Origin: Bacteroidales bacterium
GTDB taxonomy: Bacteria; Bacteroidota; Bacteroidia; Bacteroidales; Paludibacteraceae
DNA: 27,750 nt
Assembly (NCBI GenBank): GCA_004557405.1
Contig: SFDZ01000021.1
Coordinates: 1 to 27,750, forward strand
Direction of reading: 5' to 3'
Each line of letters opens with the position of its first letter. The stretch's first letter is position 1. Positions 16,868 through 23,830 of the stretch are shown here, one piece after another. A program made the translations under genes and the position numbers. The notes beneath the pieces are model-generated. The model searched no databases, had not been told where the DNA came from, and saw only the letters and a list, made by a program, of their open reading frames with translations.

Positions 16868-17203
16868 ATGAATAACGAACTAAAAACATTGAAGGAACAA
16901 TTTGATGCATTGTTGTCTTGGGAGAAGACTCAATTCCTAAATGAGGTATTCAAAAATGAAGAAAACAAAGCCTGTATCGACGTGGAACTTGCTTTAGAGG
17001 TTTTGAAGAAACAGGATTTTGATATTTCAGAATATGGTGAGTTGTTGGAAAAATGCGACACTGAAACCTTGTTGGCATACTGCGACTTGGAAAAATGCGA
17101 CGCTGAAACCTTGTTGGCATACTGCGACGATGATGATTTGTTGGACGAAATTGAAAATAGAGACCTTGTTAATGACTTGTTAGAGAGAGAAAAATATAAT
17201 TAG
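16868..17203 (+). CDS. Small acidic protein with a duplicated 14-residue motif
   Basis: A 111-residue, strongly acidic, predicted all-helical protein without signal peptide or recognised domain. It begins MNNELKTLKEQFDALL, six codons downstream of and in frame with the debranching-enzyme remnant; I take the ATG at 16868 as its natural start. Residues encoded by 17045-17128 are two tandem copies of LEKCD(T/A)ETLLAYCD, followed by DDDDLLDEIENRDLVNDLLER. The base composition is AT-rich, as in the other islet genes. It ends 32 bases before the GT4 gene. Function is unknown. Confidence 0.7.
   Translation: MNNELKTLKEQFDALLSWEKTQFLNEVFKNEENKACIDVELALEVLKKQDFDISEYGELLEKCDTETLLAYCDLEKCDAETLLAYCDDDDLLDEIENRDLVNDLLEREKYN
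17045..17128 (+). repeat. 42-base in-frame tandem duplication
   Basis: Units 17045-17086 and 17087-17128 differ at one base (T/A residue change). The duplication is in frame and must be recent. Confidence 0.95.
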
Positions 17204-17235
17204 TAGTTTAGGAATAATAAGAAAAACGCAATACT

Positions 17236-18492
17236 ATGAGAGCACTAATGTTTGGGTGGGAGTTTCCACCGCACATACTTGGCGGACTTGGCACGGCAAG
17301 TTACGGCCTGACGAAAGGCATGTCGTTGCAGCCCGACATGGACATCACGTTTGTGATACCGAAACCGTGGGGCGACGAAGACCAAAGTTTCCTGCATATC
17401 ATCGGAGCGTGCAATGTGCCGATTGTCTGGAAAGATGTAAATTGGAATCAGGTGAACGAGCGCCTTGGCGGACGCATGCACCCCGACGAGTATTTCCAAC
17501 TGCGCAATGGCATCAAATACGATTTCCGACGCATCGGCACGAACGACATCGGCTGTGTCGATTTTTCGGGACGTTATCCCGACAATTTGCTGGAAGAGAT
17601 TTCGAACTACGAAGCGGTGGCCAGTGTCATAGCGCACAGCCGCGAGTTCGATGTGATTCATGCGCACGATTGGTTGACCTATCCCGCCGGTCGTTTTGCC
17701 AAACAAATCAGCGGCAAACCGATGGTCATACACGTTCATGCCACCGACTACGACCGCAGCCGCGGACAAGTCAATCCCGATGTGTATCGTATCGAGAAAG
17801 AGGGCATGGATGCCGCCGACCACATCATCACCGTGTCGAACCTGACACGCAACACCGTTATCGAAAAATATCACCAAGACCCGAACAAGGTAACCACCGT
17901 GCACAACGCCGTCGAACCGCTGAGTTTTGTGAACGAACTGCACAAGAGCGCACGCAAGGACAAAGTCGTTACGTTTTTGGGACGCATCACCATGCAGAAA
18001 GGTCCCGAATATTTTGTGGAAGTGGCCGCGCGCGTGCTCAGTCGTACCGATGGCGTGCGATTCGTCATGGCCGGCAGTGGCGATATGATGAACAAAATGA
18101 TTCGTTTGGCGGCCCAACGCGGCATCGCCGATAAGTTCCATTTCACGGGATTCCTTAAAGGACGCGCCGTGTACGAAATGTTGGCCGAAAGCGATGTGTA
18201 TATGATGCCGTCGGTGTCGGAACCGTTCGGCATATCGCCGCTCGAAGCGATGCAATGCGGCACACCGAGCATCATCTCGAAACAATCGGGCTGTGCCGAA
18301 ATACTCGACCATGCCATCAAAACCGACTATTGGGACATCGATGCTATGGCCGACTACATTCACGCCATCGTAAAATATCCGGCTATGTACAAAGCCTTGC
18401 GCCAAAACGGTCTCGACGAGGTGAACAACATCAAATGGGAGTATGCCGGACAAAAAGTGCGCCGCATCTACGATATGGTTTGTGGAAGGTAA
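17236..18492 (+). CDS. GT4-type glycosyltransferase (glycogen synthase-like)
   Basis: A 418-residue retaining GT-B glycosyltransferase. The N-terminal domain starts MRALMFGWEFPPHILGGLG, resembling the glycogen/starch synthase substrate loop, and continues with DVIHAHDWLTYPAG. The C-terminal domain carries VTFLGRITMQKGPEYFVE and the EX7E motif (E329 in EPFG, E337 in PLEAMQCGTP). Its position between the debranching enzyme and GH57 genes suggests that it elongates an alpha-glucan; the acceptor and donor are inferred. It has the GC-rich codon usage of the core genome, in contrast to the AT-rich genes on either side. I did not find a convincing promoter in the 32-base upstream gap. Confidence 0.9.
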   Translation: MRALMFGWEFPPHILGGLGTASYGLTKGMSLQPDMDITFVIPKPWGDEDQSFLHIIGACNVPIVWKDVNWNQVNERLGGRMHPDEYFQLRNGIKYDFRRIGTNDIGCVDFSGRYPDNLLEEISNYEAVASVIAHSREFDVIHAHDWLTYPAGRFAKQISGKPMVIHVHATDYDRSRGQVNPDVYRIEKEGMDAADHIITVSNLTRNTVIEKYHQDPNKVTTVHNAVEPLSFVNELHKSARKDKVVTFLGRITMQKGPEYFVEVAARVLSRTDGVRFVMAGSGDMMNKMIRLAAQRGIADKFHFTGFLKGRAVYEMLAESDVYMMPSVSEPFGISPLEAMQCGTPSIISKQSGCAEILDHAIKTDYWDIDAMADYIHAIVKYPAMYKALRQNGLDEVNNIKWEYAGQKVRRIYDMVCGR

Positions 18493-18497
18493 AAGAA

Positions 18498-19241
18498 ATG
18501 CTGATATTAATAATCATATCGATAACCATAATCTTGCTTTTTGTTTGTGTACGTTTATATTTTGTCAGACGTCAATGTAAAAAGTATCATTTACCATACA
18601 AAAAGGAATATTTTTGGTATTTACCACAAGCCTATGAACAAATAACAAATAGAAATCGTGGCACATATGGCGAACTACAATTGGTTAATATGCTTTTGAA
18701 TGCTGGATTTAAAACCACTGCTGTATATCACGATTTATATGTACCTAAAAAAAACGGACAAACAGCACAAATAGACGTTGTGCTTTGTACAAATATAGGT
18801 CTTGTAGTTTTTGAAGTTAAAGATTATTCGGGATGGATTTTTGGAAAAGGTACTCAACAAAATTGGACACAAATAACAAAATATGGAAATTGTAAATATC
18901 GTTTTTATAACCCAATTTTACAAAATGCGGGGCATATCCAAGCATTGAAACAATTGCCATTATTAAAGAATGTTCCAATGTATTCTATGATTGTCTTTTT
19001 TGGAGGATGTATATTAAAAGATGTGTCGCAGTTTCCTGAAAATGTTAGCGTGGAATATGGTTGTGGAAATGTTTTGTATAAAATAAAAGAATTGCTAAAA
19101 ACAAAAGAAGAATACGTCTATAGCGATAGACGTACTGTGGCAAATACATTAAATAATTTTGTAAGATTGGGCGATGATTTATCGGTTAGACAACAACATA
19201 ACGAATATGTGGAATATATAAACAAAGAAAAAATATCATAA
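18498..19241 (+). CDS. Membrane-anchored NERD-domain (nuclease-related) protein
   Basis: The first ~22 of 247 residues form a transmembrane anchor, followed by a basic stretch. A NERD-type PD-(D/E)XK fold runs from about residue 52 to 170. Candidate active-site residues are E59 (GEL), D93 (QIDVVL) and E106-x-K108 (FEVKDY), all present. By family knowledge NERD proteins are presumed nucleases and are often mobile. The DNA is strongly AT-rich compared with the glycosyltransferase 5 bases upstream and the GH57 gene 14 bases downstream, which suggests a recent insertion into a conserved gene pair. The ATG at 18498 lies just after the GT4 stop; the frame continues upstream only as a shadow. Confidence 0.85.
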   Translation: MLILIIISITIILLFVCVRLYFVRRQCKKYHLPYKKEYFWYLPQAYEQITNRNRGTYGELQLVNMLLNAGFKTTAVYHDLYVPKKNGQTAQIDVVLCTNIGLVVFEVKDYSGWIFGKGTQQNWTQITKYGNCKYRFYNPILQNAGHIQALKQLPLLKNVPMYSMIVFFGGCILKDVSQFPENVSVEYGCGNVLYKIKELLKTKEEYVYSDRRTVANTLNNFVRLGDDLSVRQQHNEYVEYINKEKIS

Positions 19242-19255
19242 AAAATTATCATACT

Positions 19256-20557
19256 ATGAAAACAATCAATTTTATTTTTCGCGTACATCAACGGTCGAAT
19301 CTGAAACGCTACCGTTTTTTCGACATTGGCAACGACCACTACTATTACGACGACTATGCCGACGAAACGGCTGTGCGTCAGAACACCGACTTGTGCTACT
19401 TGGAAGCCAATCGTACACTGTTGGAGATGATTAAAAGTTCAAACGGCAAATTCAAAGTGTCGTTTGCCATATCGGGATTGGCCTTGGAGCAGTTCGAACG
19501 CTATGCTCCCGAAGTGATCGATTCGTTCCAAGAATTGGCCAAGACGGGCAGCGTAGAGTTTTTGGCTACACCAAATGCGCACTCGCTTGCATCGGTGTAC
19601 GATGCCGACGAGTTTGCTATTCAAACCAAGCTGCAAACCAACAAAATCAAACAACTGTTTGGCAAAACACCAACGACATTTGCCAACACCGCGCTAATTT
19701 ACAGCGACGAAATAGGCGACGAAATCGCTAAACAAGGCTACAAAACCATTATGATTGAAGGCGCCAAACACATCATGGGCTGGAAGAGCCCGCACTACGT
19801 TTACGGCCACGCCTACAATAACAAGGTGAAATTGTTGGTGCGCGACAATAAATTGAGCGACGACATCAACTACCGCTTTTCGCAATGGAATTGGAACGAA
19901 TACCCGCTGACGGCCGAAAAATTCATTGGTTGGATAAATGCAGCACCCGCCGAAGAGGAGGTTTTCAACATCTTTTTGGGTTACGAAGCGTTGGGCGTGC
20001 TGAACAACAAAAACAGCGGCATATTCGAGTTTTTCAAAGCCCTGCCGTATCATGCCATGGCCAACGGCGTGGCGTTCGCTACACCGTCCGAAGTAGCCGC
20101 CAAAGCCAAACCGGTTGACACCATTTCGGTGCTGCACCCCATGTCGTGGGCCGACGAGGAGAAGGATTTGAGCGCCTATTGTGCCAACGAATTGCAAAAC
20201 GAAGCCCTGCAAAAACTCTACAGCGTGGCGCAGCGCGTGCACCTGTGCAACGACCTCTTGCTCAAAATCGATTGGCAGCGCTTGCAGGATACGTCGCACT
20301 TCTACTTCATGACCACAAAACACTATTCCAACGGCATGATTTATGCCGAACCGATTCCATACGAATCGCCCTACGAAGCGTTTATGAACTACATGAACGT
20401 GTTGAGCGACTTCATGGACAGAGTGAATGCACAATATCCGTCGAGCATCGAAAACGAGGAACTGAATGCCTTGCTGAAGACTATCTCTAATCAGGAAAAA
20501 GAGATTGCTTCGCTCGAAAATAAATTGGCCAAAGCAACCAAGAAAAACGGCAAATAA
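19256..20557 (+). CDS. GH57 alpha-amylase-like protein, probably catalytically inactive
   Basis: A 433-residue protein with the overall layout of Bacteroidales GH57 proteins (RRYRFFDIGNDHYYYDDYA-like N-terminus, WKSPHYVY, GIFEFFKALP). The GH57 signature positions are altered: HQP is HQR (11-13); the region II segment reads EFLATPNAHS (101-110); the region III stretch FANTALIY (142-149) has Ala146 where the family nucleophile Glu is expected; the region IV stretch has G242-YEALG where the catalytic Asp is expected. About 30 C-terminal residues are a charged coiled coil (400-431). There is no signal peptide, so it is cytoplasmic. It may bind or regulate glucan rather than hydrolyse it. Family membership is firm; inactivity is inferred without an alignment. 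Confidence 0.85.
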   Translation: MKTINFIFRVHQRSNLKRYRFFDIGNDHYYYDDYADETAVRQNTDLCYLEANRTLLEMIKSSNGKFKVSFAISGLALEQFERYAPEVIDSFQELAKTGSVEFLATPNAHSLASVYDADEFAIQTKLQTNKIKQLFGKTPTTFANTALIYSDEIGDEIAKQGYKTIMIEGAKHIMGWKSPHYVYGHAYNNKVKLLVRDNKLSDDINYRFSQWNWNEYPLTAEKFIGWINAAPAEEEVFNIFLGYEALGVLNNKNSGIFEFFKALPYHAMANGVAFATPSEVAAKAKPVDTISVLHPMSWADEEKDLSAYCANELQNEALQKLYSVAQRVHLCNDLLLKIDWQRLQDTSHFYFMTTKHYSNGMIYAEPIPYESPYEAFMNYMNVLSDFMDRVNAQYPSSIENEELNALLKTISNQEKEIASLENKLAKATKKNGK

Positions 20558-20576
20558 GCCTCGGACATACACAGCA

Positions 20577-20617
20577 CACAAACCCCGCAAAGTCGATGCA
20601 CTTTTCGGGCGTTTGTG
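20577..20617 (+). terminator. Probable terminator after the GH57 gene
   Basis: A long imperfect hairpin: CACAAAC (20577-20583) pairs with GTTTGTG (20611-20617), and an inner CCCG-x-AAAGT arm pairs with ACTTT-x-CGGG around a six-base loop. The downstream T-run is poor, so efficiency is uncertain. It separates the glycogen cluster from the polysaccharide locus. Confidence 0.5.
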
Positions 20618-20668
20618 TTGAAATGGCATGCACCATGGAACGAGAAATGACGATTTTGCGGCAAAACA

Positions 20669-20700
20669 TTGTGCGCTTATCGAAAAATGTTGTATCTTTG
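20669..20700 (+). promoter_or_regulatory. Bacteroidetes-type promoter of the polysaccharide export locus
   Basis: TTG (20669-20671), 21 bases, then TATCTTTG (20693-20700), the same layout as the promoter at 11804-11835. Expected transcription start is near 20706, which favours the ATG at 20727 over that at 20712 for the first gene. Confidence 0.78.
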
Positions 20701-20726
20701 CAAATTAAAACATGCCTAACTGCATT

Positions 20727-21572
20727 ATGGAAACGTGGACGACAGACATAAAACCTAAAAACAGATTGTTCGATGTCGATTTCAAAGAGTTGTGGCACTA
20801 CCGCGACTTGTGCGCCTTGTTTGTTAAACGCAATGTCATCACGCAATACAAACAAACCATACTCGGCCCGTTGTGGTATTTGGTGCAGCCGCTGATGACC
20901 ACAGTGATGTATATGGTGGTGTTTGGTGGCATAGCCAAAATTCCGACCGACGGTCTGCCGCAGCCATTGTTCTATTTGGCCGGTATCTGCATGTGGCAGT
21001 ATTTTTCCGATTGTCTGAGCAAAACCTCGAACACGTTTGTCGATAATGCCGGCATTTTCGGCAAAGTCTATTTTCCGCGCTTGGTGGTGCCGTTGTCGAA
21101 TGTGATGTCCAACTTGGTGCGTTTCGGCATTCAGTTAGGGCTGTTTTTCGCCGTTTACATTTATTATCAACTATTTACGCCGGTTCAAATTCACACCAAT
21201 TGGTATGCGTTGCTGTTGCCGATCTTGGTGTTGCTATTGGCCGGATTGGCGTTGGGTTTTGGCATCTTGTTCTCATCGATGACGACCAAATACCGCGACT
21301 TGCAGTTGTTGCTGTCGTTTTTTGTCAGTTTGTGGATGTATGCCACGCCGGTCATCTATCCGTTGAGCACAATAACCAACGAGAAATTGCGGTTTGTGAT
21401 GTCGCTCAACCCGCTGACGGGCATTATCGAGGCATTCAAATACGGCATCTTGGGCGTCGGTCAGTTCAGTTGGTCGATGTTGGCCTATAGTTTTGGATTT
21501 ATGCTGCTGTTGCTGGCTGTTGGCATTGTGGTGTTCAACAAGGTGCAACGCAGTTTTATGGATACGGTGTAA
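20727..21572 (+). CDS. wzm: ABC-2 type polysaccharide export permease (Wzm/TagG-like)
   Basis: The inner-membrane half of an ABC exporter for O-antigen or a similar glycan. It has 281 residues with about six transmembrane segments and the family's N-terminal cytoplasmic helix, then LFVKRNVITQYKQTILGPLWYLVQPL and FYLAGICMWQYFSDCL, and a C-terminal FNKVQRSFMDTV. I chose ATG at 20727 (METWTTDIKPKN) because the promoter leaves only ~6 bases before the earlier ATG at 20712. Its ATPase partner is probably the wzt-like gene at 24769, unusually separated by four genes. The lipoate ligase gene starts 6 bases after its stop. Confidence 0.92.
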   Translation: METWTTDIKPKNRLFDVDFKELWHYRDLCALFVKRNVITQYKQTILGPLWYLVQPLMTTVMYMVVFGGIAKIPTDGLPQPLFYLAGICMWQYFSDCLSKTSNTFVDNAGIFGKVYFPRLVVPLSNVMSNLVRFGIQLGLFFAVYIYYQLFTPVQIHTNWYALLLPILVLLLAGLALGFGILFSSMTTKYRDLQLLLSFFVSLWMYATPVIYPLSTITNEKLRFVMSLNPLTGIIEAFKYGILGVGQFSWSMLAYSFGFMLLLLAVGIVVFNKVQRSFMDTV

Positions 21573-21578
21573 AACGTT

Positions 21579-22304
21579 ATGTTGCATGTAACTTTACCGG
21601 ATATGGCGCGCCCGCGTCGCTTGGTGTTCTACTTGGCGATGGAGGAGTATTTGGCACAACATTGCACCTGCGATATGTTGTTCACATGGCGTGTCGAGCC
21701 GACGGTTATTTTCGGTCGTCACCAAGTGATGGCCGACGAGGTCAATATCGATTTTTGTCGTGCCAACGGTATACAGATGTATCGGCGCAAGAGCGGCGGC
21801 GGCTGCGTCTATGCCGACCGTGGCAACATCATGGTGTCGTACATTACGCCCGATATTCATGCCGACAAGGTGTTTCAGTGGTATCTGGACACGATGTCGG
21901 GCGTGTTGCGCTCGATGGGATTTGCTGCTGCCAAATCGGAGCATAACGATGTGCTGATTGCCGACCGCAAGGTGTCGGGCAATGCGTGTTATGCCTTGCC
22001 CACGGGCACTATCGTTCACGGCACGATGTTGTACGATGTCGATTTTGCTGCGTTGCAGCAGGCTATTACGCCGTCGCGCGAGAAATTGTCGAAACACGGC
22101 GTGCAATCGGTGCGTCAGCGTGTGGTGAATATCAAAGAATTGCTCGACGCGCAGTCGCCGTGGCGCACAGTCGAGGCGTTCGACGATGCCTTGGTCGCTG
22201 CTTTTTGCGACGAAACGATGTGTTTGGACGACGCGCAAGTGTCGGCCATTTCGGCGATAGAGCAGACCTATCTGCAACCCGATTTTATCAGTGGAAAAGA
22301 TTGA
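21579..22304 (+). CDS. lplA: Lipoate--protein ligase A family protein
   Basis: It attaches lipoate (or a related acyl group) to E2 or GcvH domains via lipoyl-AMP. In its 241 residues the BPL/LPL fold shows RRKSGGGCVYADRGN (69-83) and the catalytic lysine K131 in DRKVSGNA. W37-x-x-EPTVIFGRHQ is the usual N-terminal block. Biotin or octanoyl transferases share the fold, but the SGGG and DRKVSG motifs favour lipoate ligase. No separate C-terminal accessory domain of E. coli type is evident. It lies inside a polysaccharide operon (6 bases after wzm, 13 bases before gmd), a placement with no obvious functional logic. Confidence 0.88.
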   Translation: MLHVTLPDMARPRRLVFYLAMEEYLAQHCTCDMLFTWRVEPTVIFGRHQVMADEVNIDFCRANGIQMYRRKSGGGCVYADRGNIMVSYITPDIHADKVFQWYLDTMSGVLRSMGFAAAKSEHNDVLIADRKVSGNACYALPTGTIVHGTMLYDVDFAALQQAITPSREKLSKHGVQSVRQRVVNIKELLDAQSPWRTVEAFDDALVAAFCDETMCLDDAQVSAISAIEQTYLQPDFISGKD

Positions 22305-22317
22305 AAAACAAGATATT

Positions 22318-23382
22318 ATGAAAAAAGCGTTAATCACCGGCATTACAGGACAAGATGGCTCGTTTTTGGCTGAATTTTTGTTGGCCAAAGGCTACGAAGT
22401 GCACGGTATTATTCGTCGTTCGTCAACGTTCAATACAAGCCGCATCGAGCATCTGTATCTGAATGAATGGATACGCGATATGCGTCAGGAACGTGCTGTA
22501 AATCTGCATTATGGCGACATGACGGACAGCAGTTCGCTGGTGCGCATCATTCAGGAAGTTCATCCCGACGAAATCTACAATTTGGCTGCACAAAGTCATG
22601 TCAAAGTCAGTTTCGATGTGCCGGAATATACCGCCGAAACCGATGCGGTCGGCACGTTGCGTTTGCTCGAAGCGGTACGCATTTTGGGCATGGAAAAGCA
22701 GTGTCGCATCTATCAGGCATCGACCTCGGAATTGTTCGGCAAAGTGCAGGAAGTACCACAAAAGGAGACTACGCCTTTCTATCCGCGCAGTCCGTACGGC
22801 GTGGCCAAACAATATGGTTTTTGGATAACGAAAAATTACCGCGAATCGTATGGCATGTTTGCCGTGAACGGCATTTTGTTCAATCACGAGAGCGAGCGTC
22901 GCGGCGAAACGTTTGTAACGCGCAAAATAACGTTGGCAGCGGCCGCCATCGCACAAGGACGTCAGGATAAACTCTATTTGGGCAACCTCGATGCGCGGCG
23001 CGATTGGGGTTATGCCAAAGACTATGTGGAGTGTATGTGGCTGATATTGCAGCACCCGACGCCCGAAGATTTCGTCATTGCTACCGGCGAGATGCACACG
23101 GTGCGCGAATTTTGCACATTGGCGTTTCGCGAAGCCGGCATCGAATTGCGCTGGGAGGGTAGCGGCGTCGATGAAAAAGGCATCGACACGGCCACAGGGC
23201 GCACGCTTGTGGAAGTGGACCCGAAATATTTTCGTCCGGCCGAAGTGGAGCAGTTGCTTGGCGACCCCACCAAAGCCAAAACCTTGTTGGGTTGGAATCC
23301 GCGCAAAACATCGTTCGAAAACCTGGTCAAACTAATGGTTCGGCACGATTTGAAGAAAGGAAAATTGATAAAGGAAAATTGA
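22318..23382 (+). CDS. gmd: GDP-mannose 4,6-dehydratase
   Basis: It converts GDP-D-mannose to GDP-4-keto-6-deoxy-mannose, the first step toward GDP-L-fucose. In 354 residues of the extended SDR family, the nucleotide loop GITGQDG is at 8-14, the RR pair at 33-34, STSE at 135-138, and the catalytic Y160-x-x-x-K164. I chose ATG at 22318 (MKKALITG); a GTG nine codons earlier overlaps lplA. The last ~8 residues and the stop codon are encoded by a 14-base tandem repeat (23355-23410), so the normal C-terminus has probably been replaced or extended. It pairs functionally with the GDP-fucose synthase downstream. Confidence 0.96.
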   Translation: MKKALITGITGQDGSFLAEFLLAKGYEVHGIIRRSSTFNTSRIEHLYLNEWIRDMRQERAVNLHYGDMTDSSSLVRIIQEVHPDEIYNLAAQSHVKVSFDVPEYTAETDAVGTLRLLEAVRILGMEKQCRIYQASTSELFGKVQEVPQKETTPFYPRSPYGVAKQYGFWITKNYRESYGMFAVNGILFNHESERRGETFVTRKITLAAAAIAQGRQDKLYLGNLDARRDWGYAKDYVECMWLILQHPTPEDFVIATGEMHTVREFCTLAFREAGIELRWEGSGVDEKGIDTATGRTLVEVDPKYFRPAEVEQLLGDPTKAKTLLGWNPRKTSFENLVKLMVRHDLKKGKLIKEN

Positions 23383-23410
23383 TAAAGGAAAATTGATAAA
23401 GGAAAAAGGA
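23355..23410 (+). repeat. Left array of a 14-base tandem repeat
   Basis: Four units of TAAAGGAAAATTGA with 13, 14, 14 and 12 matches (23355, 23369, 23383 and 23397). The second unit contains the gmd stop codon. The reverse complement, TCAATTTTCCTTTA, matches the array on the other side of the four-helix-bundle gene. Confidence 0.9.
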
Positions 23411-23416
23411 TAATAA

Positions 23417-23787
23417 ATGAAAGGACTTGGTGTAGTTGGCGAAAAATCCTACGCATTTGCCATTAGGATTGTGAATGCCTATAAAATTTTATGCCGAAAC
23501 AATGAATTTGTCCTTTCGAAACAATTATTGCGGAGCGGAACGGCCATTGGAGCGTTTTATGTAGCGAAGCGCAACATGCGCAAAGTAAAGCCGATTTTTT
23601 GAATAAAATGAATATCGCCTTAAAAGAAGCAAACGAAACGACCTATTGGCTGAACTTGTTGAAAGATACTGATTATTTAGATGTTGATTTATACGAACCA
23701 TTAATACATGATTGTTTAGAACTTGTAAAAATATTGACCAAAACAGTTAAAACAACAAAAGAAAATTTGCGCAAAGGGTGTTTATAA
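23417..23787 (+). pseudogene. Four-helix-bundle protein (S23-like), frameshifted
   Basis: The 5' part (23417 on) encodes MKGLGVVGEKSYAFAIRIVN and VLSKQLLRSGTAIGA. The 3' part, in another frame, encodes EAQHAQSKADFLNKM, then IALKEANETTYWLNLL. Joining them with one base added near 23564 restores the typical family sequence SGTxIGA...EAxxAQSKADF, so a single-base deletion is the simplest explanation. The full protein would be about 123 residues, normal for this family. Family members occur in rRNA intervening sequences and scattered intergenic cassettes, and may bind nucleic acid; their role is unknown. It interrupts the gmd-fcl pair and is bracketed by inverted 14-base repeat arrays. Confidence 0.85.
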
Positions 23788-23790
23788 CTC

Positions 23791-23818
23791 TCAATTATCA
23801 TTTATCAATTCTCATTTA
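23791..23818 (-). repeat. Right array of the 14-base repeat, opposite orientation
   Basis: Two units, TCAATTATCATTTA (23791-23804) and TCAATTCTCATTTA (23805-23818). They match the reverse complement of the left array at all but two positions (consensus TCAATTNTCNTTTA). They end 12 bases before the GDP-fucose synthase start. Confidence 0.85.
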
Positions 23819-23830
23819 TAAATTTTGAAC

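Noticed and set aside
16625..17203. A single fused 192-residue protein spanning the debranching-gene remnant and the acidic protein
   Set aside because: It would begin in a different frame within a truncated gene. The natural start for the acidic protein is ATG 16868. A fusion cannot be fully excluded because the remnant lost its stop.
17245..18453. Long antisense open frame opposite the GT4 gene
   Set aside because: Caused by the codon bias of the sense gene; no family features.
23788..23830. A promoter for fcl in the AT-rich gap
   Set aside because: The sequence is mostly the 14-base repeat. TAAATTTTG only approximates the -7 box with wrong spacing, and no -33 element fits.
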